DNA of 64,000 nt from Xenophilus sp. E41 (GTDB lineage Bacteria > Pseudomonadota > Gammaproteobacteria > Burkholderiales > Burkholderiaceae_C). The notes beneath the pieces are model-generated. The model was given only the letters and a program-made list of their open reading frames with translations, was not told the DNA's origin and searched no databases. The first letter of the stretch is position 1, and the number at the start of each line of letters is the position of its first letter. The stretch spans positions 261,332 to 325,331 of the forward strand of contig NZ_QPIB01000012.1 in the NCBI RefSeq assembly GCF_003671765.1, in the 5' to 3' direction. A program made the position numbers and the translations under genes. Of the stretch, positions 19,160 to 27,561 are shown piece by piece.

Positions 19160-19878
19160 TGGCCGCGCCCGCACCGCTTCTCGAAGCGCGCCGGCTCGAA
19201 GCCGGCTACGGCGCCAGCCAGGTGCTGTTCGGCATCGACCTCGACATCCGCGCCGGCCAGGTGCTGACGCTCCTGGGCCGCAACGGCATGGGCAAGAGCA
19301 CCACCATCAAGACGCTGATCGGCGCGCTCGCGCTGCGCGGCGGCAGCGTGCGCTTCGGCGGCACCGACCTGCGCGGCCTGCGGCCCGACGCGATCGCGCG
19401 GCTGGGCGTGGCCATCGTGCCCGAGGGGCGGCAGTGCTTTCCCAACCTCACCGTGCGCGAGCACCTGGTCGCTTTCGCCGACCAGCGCAACGGCCAGCGC
19501 GAGGGCTGGAACCTGGCGCGGCTGTACGCGCTGTTCCCGCGCCTGAAGGAGCGCGAGAACAACCTGGGGCACCAGCTCTCGGGCGGCGAACAGCAGATGC
19601 TGGCCATCGCCCGCGCGCTGTCGACCAACCCGCGCCTGCTGATCCTCGACGAGGCCACCGAGGGCCTGGCGCCGGTGATCCGCGAGGAGATCTGGCGCTG
19701 CCTGCGCCGCCTCAAGGACGCGGGCCAGACCACGCTGGTGGTCGACAAATACATCGACCGCCTGCTCGGCCTGGCCGACCACCACCTGGTGCTGGAGCGC
19801 GGCCGCGTGGTGTGGCAGGGCGACTCTGCCGCGCTGGACGCCGACCGGTCGGTGTGGGCGCGCTACCTGGGCGTGTAA
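19159..19878 (+). CDS. Liv-type ABC importer ATPase, LivF class
   Basis: 239-residue ATPase ending the importer operon. Walker A GRNGMGKST, signature LSGGEQQML and Walker B ILDEATEGLAPV are intact. The segment after Walker B is VVDKYIDRLLGLADHH instead of the VEQN found in classical LivF, a variant I associate with aromatic-acid and amide importers. Its start overlaps the LivG stop by one base. A dispersed repeat fills the space to the convergent receptor gene. Confidence 0.9.
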   Translation: MAAPAPLLEARRLEAGYGASQVLFGIDLDIRAGQVLTLLGRNGMGKSTTIKTLIGALALRGGSVRFGGTDLRGLRPDAIARLGVAIVPEGRQCFPNLTVREHLVAFADQRNGQREGWNLARLYALFPRLKERENNLGHQLSGGEQQMLAIARALSTNPRLLILDEATEGLAPVIREEIWRCLRRLKDAGQTTLVVDKYIDRLLGLADHHLVLERGRVVWQGDSAALDADRSVWARYLGV

Positions 19879-19889
19879 TTTCGACCTGC

Positions 19890-20000
19890 GCCCAGCGCGC
19901 AAGCAATCTCAGGGCACCCGCGGATCTGGCTCTGCCAGGCCGCTGGGTGCGCCCCCTTCGCGCAGCAGAAGGGGGAGCCGCGAAGCGGCATGGGGGTTGA
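19890..20000 (-). repeat. Dispersed intergenic repeat, copy B
   Basis: The spacer between two convergent genes contains, on the minus strand, CCAGCGGCCTGGCAGAGCCA followed by GATCCGCGG, the same core as copy A (4631-4676) with few changes; the core is 19912-19956. A palindromic CCCCCTTC/GAAGGGGG pair lies next to it. Its location at converging 3' ends would fit a terminator or mRNA-end function. Confidence 0.75.
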
Positions 20001-20004
20001 GTTC

Positions 20005-21243
20005 CTATGACGGGCGCTTCATGTCGGTGCAGGTGTTGGGCAGCATCGCCTCCTGCGCTGTGATCTTCCTGGCCGTGTAGACACCGACGCCGGTGTTCTC
20101 CAGGTCGTACTTCACGCCCTTGTCGCCCACCTTGGCGAAGGTCTGCACGAACAGGTCCTGCTGCAGCTGGTGGTCGTCGGGACGCATCCACACCTCGCCG
20201 ATGTCGGTCTTGTAGCGCATGTTCTCCAGCTTGCGACCGACGTCGACGGCCTTGGTGGAGTTGGCCTGCTTCATGGCTTCGGCCAGCATGTCCAGCGCGT
20301 TCTTGGCGCGCAGCAGCAGGAAGTCGTTCTTGAACTTCTTCTTGTATTCGTTGGCGAAAGCCTCGGCGCCGTTGTTCTCGACGTTGGCATGCCATTCGGA
20401 CAGGCTGAACACGGTGCCGATGCCGCTGTCCTGCAGCACGGTGGGCACGCCGATGGTGTTGGCGTACAGCGTGTAGATGTTGACCTTCAGGCCCGCTTCC
20501 TTGATGGCCTTGATGAGCAGCGTAAGGTCGTTGCCCCAGTTGCTGGTGAGCACCGTGTCGGCGCCCGAGGCCTTGATCTTGGCCGCGTAGGGCGCGAAGT
20601 CCTTGACCTTGCCCAGCGGCACCAGGTCGTCGCCCACCAGCTGCAGGTCGGCGCGCTTCTTCGGCAGCATCTCCTTGAAGGCCTTCTGCGCCTGGTAGCC
20701 GGCCACGTAGTCCTGGTGGACCTGGTGGACCTTCTTGATCTCCGGGCGCGCTGCGATCGCCGAGGTGATCGCGTTCATGCTCATGTCGATGTTCTGGATG
20801 AAGCGGAAGTGCCAGAAGGTGCACTTGGGCCCGGTCATGTCGGGGTCGAAGGCCGAGTAGTTCATCACCAGCATCGGCTCCTCGCCGCGCGCGACCATCT
20901 TCTGCACCGCGTCGACCAGCGCGGCCGTCACGTTCGAGCCGTTGCCCTGGAAGACGTAGCGCGCGCCCTTGTCGTAGGCGGCACGCAGCGCGCTGGCACT
21001 CTCGTTGGCGCTGGACTTGCCGTCGAAGGGCAGCACCTCGATCTTCTGGCCCAGTACGCCGCCCTTGGCGTTGATCTGCTCGGCGGCGAGCAGGAAGTGC
21101 TGCAGCTGCTGCTCGCCCACGTTGGCGAAGGACCCCGAGAGCGGGTCGATGTAGGCCACCTTGATCTGTGCCGCGGCCGGGATGGCCATGGCGAAGGCGA
21201 GCGTGGCGGCCACGAGGGCGCCGCGTCCTGCGCGCTGGAACAT
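20005..21243 (-). CDS. ABC receptor, Peripla_BP_6 class (second Liv-type receptor)
   Basis: 412 residues from ATG 21243, chosen because AGGAGA sits at the right distance and the product then begins with a proper signal peptide (MFQRAGRGALVAATLAFAMA, cleavage after AAA). Mature sequence QIKVAYIDPLSGSFANVGE is typical of Liv-type receptors. It is encoded opposite to the Liv importer and faces its last gene. No permease follows it, so it may supply the neighbouring importer with a second ligand, or work with transport genes elsewhere. Confidence 0.88.
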   Translation of the reverse strand: MFQRAGRGALVAATLAFAMAIPAAAQIKVAYIDPLSGSFANVGEQQLQHFLLAAEQINAKGGVLGQKIEVLPFDGKSSANESASALRAAYDKGARYVFQGNGSNVTAALVDAVQKMVARGEEPMLVMNYSAFDPDMTGPKCTFWHFRFIQNIDMSMNAITSAIAARPEIKKVHQVHQDYVAGYQAQKAFKEMLPKKRADLQLVGDDLVPLGKVKDFAPYAAKIKASGADTVLTSNWGNDLTLLIKAIKEAGLKVNIYTLYANTIGVPTVLQDSGIGTVFSLSEWHANVENNGAEAFANEYKKKFKNDFLLLRAKNALDMLAEAMKQANSTKAVDVGRKLENMRYKTDIGEVWMRPDDHQLQQDLFVQTFAKVGDKGVKYDLENTGVGVYTARKITAQEAMLPNTCTDMKRPS

Positions 21244-21409
21244 GTGTCGTCTCCTGGTGATTAGTTGTCGGTCGGCCCGCAATCGCCGCGGCCGCCGGCA
21301 GTACATCACCCGCGCGCAGGCGCGCGCCGTCATCTGCGTGACTGGAAGGGCGCGTGCGCCATTCATTCGGTGCATGGTCCCGCATTCGCCGCGCGGGGGC
21401 GGCGGGCCT

Positions 21410-22294
21410 TCAGCGCGCGCGATCGACCACGCGCAGCATGCCTTCCTGCGCGGTGGAGGCGACCAGCCGGCCGTCGCGTGCGAACACGCTGCCGCGGCAC
21501 AGGCCGCGCGCGCCGCCCGCGCTGGGCGAGTCGATGACGTAGAGCAGCCAGTCGTCGAAGCGGAAGTCGCGGTGGAACCACATGGCGTGGTCGAGGCTGG
21601 CGGCGCGCACGTCGCCGGCCAGGAAGCTCAGGCCGTGCGGCACCAGCGCGGCGCGCAGAAGGCCGTGGTCGGAGGCGTAGGCCAGCAGCGCACGGTGCAC
21701 CGTCGGGTCGTCGGGCAGCGGGGCCACGGCGCGCATCCAGATCGCGCTGCCGCCCTCGCGCGGCGCGGGCGCGAGCGGGTCGTCCTGTTCGACGCGGCGG
21801 TACTCGATGCCGTGCGGCGCGGTGGCCTTGATGCGCCAGCGCTCGGGCATGCGCGCGCCGATGGACAGGCGCTGCTCCAGCTCGCTGGGCAGCCCCTCGG
21901 GGCCGTCCACCGCCGGCATCGGCAGCTGGTGCTCGACGCCCCGGTCCACGGTCTGGAAGGAGGCCGCCATCTCGAAGATGATGCGGCCCTCCTGGCGCGC
22001 CAGCACATGGCGGGTCGTGAAGCTGCGGCCGTCGCGCACGCGGTCCACGCTGTAGTCGATGGGTGCGTGCTCGCCGGGCAGCAGGAAGTAGGCGTGCATC
22101 GAGTGCACCGGCCGCGTGGCCTCGACCGTGAGGCTGGCCGCCATCAGCGCCTGGCCGAGCACCTGGCCGCCGAAGACGGCGGGCGTGCCGATGTCCTCGC
22201 TCCGTGCGCGGAAGCGGTCCTCGCCGACGGGCTCCAGGCGCATGAGGGCGACGAGGTCGTCGACGAGGCAGGCGGTGGTCGGGGAGTCGGTCAT
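21410..22294 (-). CDS. tesB: Acyl-CoA thioesterase II
   Basis: 294 residues from ATG 22294 (TTG at 22300 is an alternative). Tandem hotdog domains of the TesB type: N-terminal half with GGQVLGQALMAASLTV and RPVHSMHAYFLLPG, C-terminal half with YASDHGLLRAALVPHG and SLDHAMWFHRDFRFDDWLLY, where the Asp-Gln-Thr type catalytic residues reside. It hydrolyses acyl-CoA to free acid and CoA in the cytosol. The gene stands alone, divergent from the lipoprotein gene. Confidence 0.92.
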   Translation of the reverse strand: MTDSPTTACLVDDLVALMRLEPVGEDRFRARSEDIGTPAVFGGQVLGQALMAASLTVEATRPVHSMHAYFLLPGEHAPIDYSVDRVRDGRSFTTRHVLARQEGRIIFEMAASFQTVDRGVEHQLPMPAVDGPEGLPSELEQRLSIGARMPERWRIKATAPHGIEYRRVEQDDPLAPAPREGGSAIWMRAVAPLPDDPTVHRALLAYASDHGLLRAALVPHGLSFLAGDVRAASLDHAMWFHRDFRFDDWLLYVIDSPSAGGARGLCRGSVFARDGRLVASTAQEGMLRVVDRAR

Positions 22295-22455
22295 CGGCAA
22301 GGGCGCGGTTCAGGGATAACCCTGAACCATAGCAAAGCCCAGGCCCGGCGGCTGTCGCCCGCGATCACCGGCCTGTGCGCTTGGGACACAATTCCGCGGC
22401 CAAGGCCCCCGGGGCCGTGACGCTGCCGTTCCAACCCCCAACCGCTCCACGCGCC

Positions 22456-23376
22456 ATGACCACAGCTTCTTCCACGACCGCCCTCGCGCTGGCCGCCGCC
22501 GGTGCCATTCTCCTGGCCGGCTGCGCCTCCAAGTCCGGCGGCGCCGCCGCCGATGCCGGCGCACCCAAGGCCGCCGCGGCCGCGCCCAGCGCACCGCCGG
22601 CCCCGCCGCCGCCCCCGCCCCCGCCCGGCTATGCCGACATCGCGGCCGCCTTCGACGGCGGCAACCTCGCCAGCGCCCGCCAGGCACTGGTGGGCAAGAG
22701 CTTCCAGATCGACCTGCAACGCCCGGCCGCGCGCAACGCACCGGCCAGCAGCTGGGTCGCAAGCGAGGGCGATGCCGTGGGATTCCGCTGCCTCGTCACC
22801 GCGCCCAACTTCCGCGGCGGCCCGGTGACGGCCGAGGTGCGCGCCGTGCGCGTGGCCGGCAAGCAGAAGACGGTGGACCTGGCGCGTTGCGCCACCGCGG
22901 CCCCGCCCGCCGCGGCCGCTGCCCCTGCCGCCGCACCCGCAGCGGCAGCACCCGCCGCTGCCGCTGCCGCCGCCGGCGCGGGCACGGTCGGTGCCGGCAA
23001 GCCCGGCATGGATGCGCGCGGCAACGTGGTCGACTCGTCCAAGGTCGAGGCCGGCAGCGGCCGCACGGTGAAGGGCCTGAACGGCTACGACGGCGAGATC
23101 ACCGGCAACCCCGGCCCGGGCAGCAAGTTCGGCCAACTGCAGATCGGCATGTCGGCCTTCCAAGTCACGAGCCAGATCGGCCCGCCGACCGACCAGGGCG
23201 CCTACATGACGGGCAAGGCCTGGATCCCCTTCTACTTCGGCGCCGACCGCCACCGCTTCGAGATGGTCTACAAGGGCCAGGGCCGCCTGATCTTCGCCGG
23301 CGGCAGCATGGGCGACTTCAGCAACGGCTACCTGATCTGGATCATCCACAACCCGAACGAGCCGGGCACGCGCTGA
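22456..23376 (+). CDS. Outer-membrane-type lipoprotein with BamE/SmpA-like C-terminus
   Basis: 306 residues from ATG 22456, selected because it gives a lipoprotein signal ending LAGC (Cys25); an upstream in-frame ATG at 22375 would not. After the lipid anchor come Ala/Pro-rich linkers (residues 30-60 and 150-180) with an ordered segment between. The C-terminal 90 residues contain FGQLQIGMSAFQVTSQIGPP and a following beta-rich stretch, which resembles the small SmpA/BamE fold (inference). Function is unknown; an envelope role is likely. The very high Ala/Pro linker content explains the overlapping antisense reading frames here. Confidence 0.75.
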   Translation: MTTASSTTALALAAAGAILLAGCASKSGGAAADAGAPKAAAAAPSAPPAPPPPPPPPGYADIAAAFDGGNLASARQALVGKSFQIDLQRPAARNAPASSWVASEGDAVGFRCLVTAPNFRGGPVTAEVRAVRVAGKQKTVDLARCATAAPPAAAAAPAAAPAAAAPAAAAAAAGAGTVGAGKPGMDARGNVVDSSKVEAGSGRTVKGLNGYDGEITGNPGPGSKFGQLQIGMSAFQVTSQIGPPTDQGAYMTGKAWIPFYFGADRHRFEMVYKGQGRLIFAGGSMGDFSNGYLIWIIHNPNEPGTR

Positions 23377-23380
23377 GCGC

Positions 23381-23800
23381 TCAAGCCGGCCCGGCGTGAC
23401 AGCAGACGCACAGCTTGTTGCCGTCCGGGTCCCGCACGTAGGCGCCGTAGTAGTTCGCGTGGTAGTGCGGACGCGGCCCTGGCGGCCCGTCGCAGCGCCC
23501 ACCCAGCGACAGCGCCAGGGCATGCACCGCGTCGACGGTGCCGCGGTCGGGCGCGAGCAGCGCCACCATCTGGCCGTGGCCCGGCGTCGCGGGCTCGCCG
23601 TCGAAGGCCGTGCCCACCAGCAGCAGCGGCCGGTCGGCGTCGGCGGCCTGCCAGCCGCACCAGTGCTGCACCAGCGGCGGGCTCTCGCCGGCACGCTCGA
23701 CGAAGCGCAGGCGATGGCCCAGCCGCGCCATCAGCGGTTCGTAGAAGGCAAAGGCGCGGTCGAAGTCGGTGACACCGATGAAGACATGGGACAGCAGCAT
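23381..23800 (-). CDS. VOC-superfamily (glyoxalase-like) protein
   Basis: 139-residue single vicinal-oxygen-chelate domain: SHVFIGVTDFDRAFAFYEPLM at the start and AYVRDPDGNKLCVCCH at the end, both canonical for the family. Members include lyases, dioxygenases and resistance proteins; this short type is mostly uncharacterised. It converges with the lipoprotein gene, with only four bases between stops, and lies downstream of a strong hairpin that closes the preceding operon. Confidence 0.85.
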   Translation of the reverse strand: MLLSHVFIGVTDFDRAFAFYEPLMARLGHRLRFVERAGESPPLVQHWCGWQAADADRPLLLVGTAFDGEPATPGHGQMVALLAPDRGTVDAVHALALSLGGRCDGPPGPRPHYHANYYGAYVRDPDGNKLCVCCHAGPA

Positions 23801-23860
23801 GGGCCGAGCTTAGGGGCCCGCGCGGTCCCTGCCTAGGCGTGTAGGATCAAAAGTGCAATC

Positions 23861-23893
23861 GGCTGCAGCGCCCGCCGCACGGGCGCTGCAGCC
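23861..23893 (-). terminator. Strong hairpin, probable terminator of the 28824-23932 operon
   Basis: Perfect 14-base arms (GGCTGCAGCGCCCG and its complement) around the loop CCGCA. In the minus direction it lies just past the end of the flavoprotein gene at 23932, and a TTTT run follows a few bases later. Together with the adjacent palindrome at 23897-23916 it probably ends that operon. Confidence 0.6.
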
Positions 23894-23896
23894 GGA

Positions 23897-23916
23897 ATCG
23901 TCACGTTCGTGACGAT
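23897..23916. repeat. Palindrome ATCGTCACG-TT-CGTGACGAT
   Basis: A perfect 9-base inverted repeat with a two-base centre, between the flavoprotein stop and the terminator hairpin. Its inner 16 bases match the palindrome at 11410-11425 except for one centre base. See also 60189-60203. Confidence 0.55.
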
Positions 23917-23931
23917 CTCCCGCGGGGCGAT

Positions 23932-25278
23932 TCAGCGGTCCAGATCGGCGCCGTCAGCGCGCAGCTTCGCCTGCAGCGCTGGCACGTCGACGTCCGCAAA
24001 GGAGCCGCTGCCCAGCGTCGCCGCCGCCGTGCCGGCCGCCTGCCCCATCACGAAGCAGCCGCCGCTGGCGCGCGCCGCCGACTGGCCCTCGTGCGTCATC
24101 GACGCACAGCGCCCGGCCACCAGCAGGTTGTCGACCGCCTGGGGCACCAGCATGCGCCAGGGCAGGTGGTTGTAGGCGTTGTCGGCATCGCGCGTGAAGG
24201 CCCATTCGATGCGGCCGTCGGCATGCATCTCCATCGGCCAGGCATTGAGGCCGATGACGTCGTCGAACTTCGCGCTCGACAGGATGTCCTCCCCGGCCAG
24301 CGCGTAGGCCCCTTCGATGCGGCGCGTCTCGCGGATGCCGACCTGCGGCGCGATTTCGACGATGGCCGATTGCGCGAAGCCCGGCACCTCGGCCTTCAGG
24401 AAGCGGAAGTATTCGGCGATCTGGCGCCGGCCCTCGAGCTCGCCCTCGCTCAGCTCGCGCGCATCGACGCCGTTCATCGCCTTGCCCTGCGCATTGCGGA
24501 TCTGCGTGACGTTGGCGCGCCATTCGCGCGGATCGATGTTGGGCCGCAGGATCGCACCCTCGCGCGGGAACCTGTAGGTGCCCGGCTTCGCCGCCTCGAC
24601 CTCGGCCATGCGTTCGTTGATGGCCTTGAACTCGCCCACCGACGCCAGCGCGGGCTGCGCGTCGACCTGGCCGATGCGGAACATGGTGGTGGGGAACAGG
24701 CCGCTGCCGTGCCCGTCGCCCACGGCGAAGGGCACGCCGGCGAAGGCGGCCACGTCGGCGTCGCCGCTGGCGTCGATCACGGCGTTGGCGCGGATCGCCT
24801 GGCGGCCGGACTTGGTCTCGACCACCAGGGCCTGCACGCGGCTGCCCTCCATCAGCACCGCCGCCGCCCAGGCGTGGAAGAGCAGCTCGACGCCCGCGGC
24901 CGCCATGAGCTGGTCGGCTGCGATCTTGTAGACCGAGGTGTCGTACGAGCGCACGCGGATGCGCCCGCCCATGCCGTCCTGCGGCTTGTTGAGGCCGCCC
25001 AGCGCGTCGATGCGCGCGAGCAGCTCGTCGGCCACGCCGTGCACCAGCTGCTGCATCTCGCCACCCCGCTTGCCGTACAGGCCCGCGAAGTTGGTGACGC
25101 CTCCCGCCGTGCCCATGCCGCCGAGAAAGCCGTAGCGCTCGACCAGCAGCGTGCGCGCGCCGTGCTTCGCCGCGCTGACCGCGGCCGCGATGCCGGCCGG
25201 GCCGCCACCGACCACGACGACGTCGTAGTCGCCGAACACCGGCAGCGACCGTGCCGGTTCTTGAAGGACAGAACTCAT
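23932..25278 (-). CDS. FAD-dependent oxidoreductase (FAD_oxidored family)
   Basis: 448-residue flavoprotein with the dinucleotide-binding GGGPAG at residues 24-29 followed by the family's FLGGMGTAGGVTNFAG loop, and a second FAD contact (DASGDADVAAFAG) in the middle. The C-terminal RCASMTHEGQSAARASGGCF is typical for this Pfam group of soluble dehydrogenases related to fumarate reductase flavoproteins. It is the last gene of an operon with two Bug receptors and an aromatic hydroxylase. The reaction is unknown; oxidation or reduction of a pathway intermediate is a reasonable guess. Confidence 0.82.
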   Translation of the reverse strand: MSSVLQEPARSLPVFGDYDVVVVGGGPAGIAAAVSAAKHGARTLLVERYGFLGGMGTAGGVTNFAGLYGKRGGEMQQLVHGVADELLARIDALGGLNKPQDGMGGRIRVRSYDTSVYKIAADQLMAAAGVELLFHAWAAAVLMEGSRVQALVVETKSGRQAIRANAVIDASGDADVAAFAGVPFAVGDGHGSGLFPTTMFRIGQVDAQPALASVGEFKAINERMAEVEAAKPGTYRFPREGAILRPNIDPREWRANVTQIRNAQGKAMNGVDARELSEGELEGRRQIAEYFRFLKAEVPGFAQSAIVEIAPQVGIRETRRIEGAYALAGEDILSSAKFDDVIGLNAWPMEMHADGRIEWAFTRDADNAYNHLPWRMLVPQAVDNLLVAGRCASMTHEGQSAARASGGCFVMGQAAGTAAATLGSGSFADVDVPALQAKLRADGADLDR

Positions 25279-25309
25279 GGAAACCTCAACGATGGGACAG
25301 CGGCGCCTT

Positions 25310-25437
25310 CATTGGCAAGCGAAGCGAAGCCGGTTCGGGGACACCCACGGAACCGGCTTTGCCGGGCCGTCGGGTGTGCCCCCCAGTGGGGGGTATCGGC
25401 TGCCACACGAAGTGAGGCAGCCAAACGGGGGGCGTCG
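25310..25437 (-). repeat. Dispersed intergenic repeat, copy C
   Basis: Spacer within the minus-strand operon. The core (25338-25384) reads on the minus strand CCGACGGCCCGGCAAAGCCG followed by GTTCCGTGGGTGTCC, homologous to copies A and B, and is preceded by a CCCCCC/GGGGGG palindrome. An added AAGCGAAGCGAAGC tract is on one side. No ORF of its own. Confidence 0.75.
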
Positions 25438-25438
25438 A

Positions 25439-26410
25439 TTATTGGATTTTGATGCCGCGCGACTGGATGATCTTGGTCATGATGGCCGCCTCGTCCTGCA
25501 CGCGCAGGCGCATGCCTTCGGGCGAGGTGCCCACCGGCTGCCAGCCGCGGTCGAACAGCGATTGGCGCACCTCGGGCATCTTCATGACCTGGGCCACCGC
25601 GTCGGTGATGCGGGCGCGCGCGGCCGGCGACAGCTTGGCCGGGCCGAGCAGTGCGGTCCACACCTCGAGGTTGGCGTCCTTCACGCCCAGGTCGGCCAGC
25701 GGGACGTAGTCGGGTGCCAGGGTGCTGCGGCCGCTGGTCAGGCCGATGGCCTTGACCTTGCCGGCCTTGACCTGCGGGATCGCGATGCCCGGCGGCACCA
25801 GCGCCATCTGGATCTGACCGCCGACCATGGCCGTCACCACCTGGGGGTTGCCGGCGTAGGGCACATGCTGGGCCTGCAGGCCGGGCAGCCGGCTCTTGAT
25901 GAGCTCCATGCCCAGGTGGCCCACCGAGCCCACGCCGACGGAGCCGTAATTCCACTTGTCGCCCGAGGCCTTGGCCGCGTCGAGAAAAGCCTTGCCCGAG
26001 GGCAGGTCGTTGGTGGCGATCAGCACCAGCGGCGCGGTGGCGATGAGCGAGAGGTAGCTGAAGTCCTTGGCCGGGTCGTAGGGCAGCGTCGGGTACAGCA
26101 TCTTCGACGAGGTGAGATTGCCGTTGATGACCATGCCCAGCGTGTGATCGTCGGTGGCCTTGGCCACCGTGTCGGCCGCGATGTTGCCGGAGGCGCCCGG
26201 CTTGTTGTCGACCACCACCGGCTGGCCCAGCAGCTTGGCCAGCGGGTCGGCAATGGTGCGTGCGGCGATGTCGGGCGTCGAGCCGCCAGGGAAGCCGACC
26301 ACCAGCCGGATCGGCTTGGTGGGCCAGGCGGTCTGCGCCGACGCGGACCAGGGCAGGGCGACGGCGAGGCCGCAGGCGGCGGCAAGAAGCGCTCTCTTGG
26401 AATGCTGCAT
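25439..26410 (-). CDS. Bug-family periplasmic receptor (TTT type) 1
   Basis: 323 residues from ATG 26410; signal peptide MQHSKRALLAAACGLAVALP with cleavage near SASAQ. The Bug opening TAWPTKPIRLVVGFPGGSTPD is present, where the GG-containing loop contacts the ligand carboxylate. The usual mid-protein VPYKG is VPYAG here. Bug proteins deliver carboxylates to TctA/TctB transporters, none of which is nearby. It lies between a second Bug gene and a flavoprotein gene in the hydroxybenzoate operon. Confidence 0.9.
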   Translation of the reverse strand: MQHSKRALLAAACGLAVALPWSASAQTAWPTKPIRLVVGFPGGSTPDIAARTIADPLAKLLGQPVVVDNKPGASGNIAADTVAKATDDHTLGMVINGNLTSSKMLYPTLPYDPAKDFSYLSLIATAPLVLIATNDLPSGKAFLDAAKASGDKWNYGSVGVGSVGHLGMELIKSRLPGLQAQHVPYAGNPQVVTAMVGGQIQMALVPPGIAIPQVKAGKVKAIGLTSGRSTLAPDYVPLADLGVKDANLEVWTALLGPAKLSPAARARITDAVAQVMKMPEVRQSLFDRGWQPVGTSPEGMRLRVQDEAAIMTKIIQSRGIKIQ

Positions 26411-26498
26411 GGAGTTCAGTGAGGGAAAAAAGGGGAGAGAGAAAAGTAAAAGCGAGCCGGAGGCTCGCGGGATGCAAGAAAGGCGCCGGCCCGGCGCG

Positions 26499-27494
26499 CT
26501 ACTCGAGGCTGATGTTGCCACGCCGGACCAGCTCTCCGTAGGTCTTCGACTTGATCTCGGCCTGGCGCTCGATCTCCTCGGGCGACCAGGCCAGCGGTTC
26601 GAATGCGAAAGTATCGAATCGGGCGCGGATCTCGGGGTCGGCGATGACCTTCGCCACGTCCGCGTTGATCTTCGCCTTCACCGCCGCGGGCACGCCCTTG
26701 GGCGCCACCAGCGAGACGAAGGAGTTCACCTCCAGCCCGGCCGGGCCGCCGGATTCGCCGATGGTCGGCACGTCGGGCATCTGCGGCACGCGCTTGAGGG
26801 TGGCGACGGCGATGTACTTGAGCTTGCCGGCCTTGTAGATGCCCTGGCTCGAAGGGATGCTGGCGAAGGCCCACGGCACCTCGCCGGTGCCGACGTTCGA
26901 ATACAGCTGCGAGACCTCGCGATAAGGCGCGTGGTTCTCCTGGAGGCCGGCCAGCGCGTCGAGCTGCTGCCCGCCCAGGTGGCCCGGGCTGCCCACGCCC
27001 CAGGAGCCGTACGTGATCTGCCCCGGCTGCGCCTTCGCGTCGGCGATCAGCTCCTTCATGCTGTTCCACTTCGACTGGCTGCTCACGGCCACGAAGAAGG
27101 GCGTGCGAAAGAGCGAGGCGACCGGGTCGAAGTGCTGCAGCGGCACGAAGTTGCGCGACTTGTACAGGTGCGGCAGCGCGCCCAGGTGCTCGCTGTCCAG
27201 CTGCAGCAGGGTGTAGCCGTCGGGCGCGGCGCGGCGGGCCGCGTCGATGGCGATGAAGCCGCCGCCGCCGGGCTTGTTCTCGATCGTGACGCGCTGATTC
27301 CACAGTTTGCCGAGCTTGTCGCTCACCAGCCGCAGCACCGCGTCGGGCCCGCTGCCGGCGGCGAAGGGCGTGACGATGACGACCGGCTTGCTCGGGAAGT
27401 CCGTGGCCTGGGCAAAGGCGTGCGGCATGCCGGCCGCGGCCAGCAAGGCAACGCCGCCCACGAGGGCGCGGCGGCGGGCAGGGGAAGAGGACAT
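26499..27494 (-). CDS. Bug-family periplasmic receptor 2
   Basis: 331 residues from ATG 27494. The N-terminus SSSPARRRALVGGVALLAAA with HAFAQ is a secretion signal with consecutive arginines. Mature start DFPSKPVVIVTPFAAGSGPD replaces the usual final GG of the ligand loop by GSG. It lies 67 bases after the hydroxylase and 88 bases before Bug 1, and shares little beyond family motifs with it, so the two probably bind different ligands. Confidence 0.9.
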   Translation of the reverse strand: MSSSPARRRALVGGVALLAAAGMPHAFAQATDFPSKPVVIVTPFAAGSGPDAVLRLVSDKLGKLWNQRVTIENKPGGGGFIAIDAARRAAPDGYTLLQLDSEHLGALPHLYKSRNFVPLQHFDPVASLFRTPFFVAVSSQSKWNSMKELIADAKAQPGQITYGSWGVGSPGHLGGQQLDALAGLQENHAPYREVSQLYSNVGTGEVPWAFASIPSSQGIYKAGKLKYIAVATLKRVPQMPDVPTIGESGGPAGLEVNSFVSLVAPKGVPAAVKAKINADVAKVIADPEIRARFDTFAFEPLAWSPEEIERQAEIKSKTYGELVRRGNISLE

Positions 27495-27561
27495 GGGAAG
27501 AAGTCTCCAGGAGTTGTTCGAGAACGGCGGCGAAGGTCGGCGGCGCCGCGCGGCGCCGGGC

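Noticed and set aside
19159..19878. LivF-type ATPase lacking the usual VEQN segment
   Set aside because: VDK in this place is a recurrent variant in related importers as far as I know; all other ATPase motifs are intact, so it is not treated as damaged.
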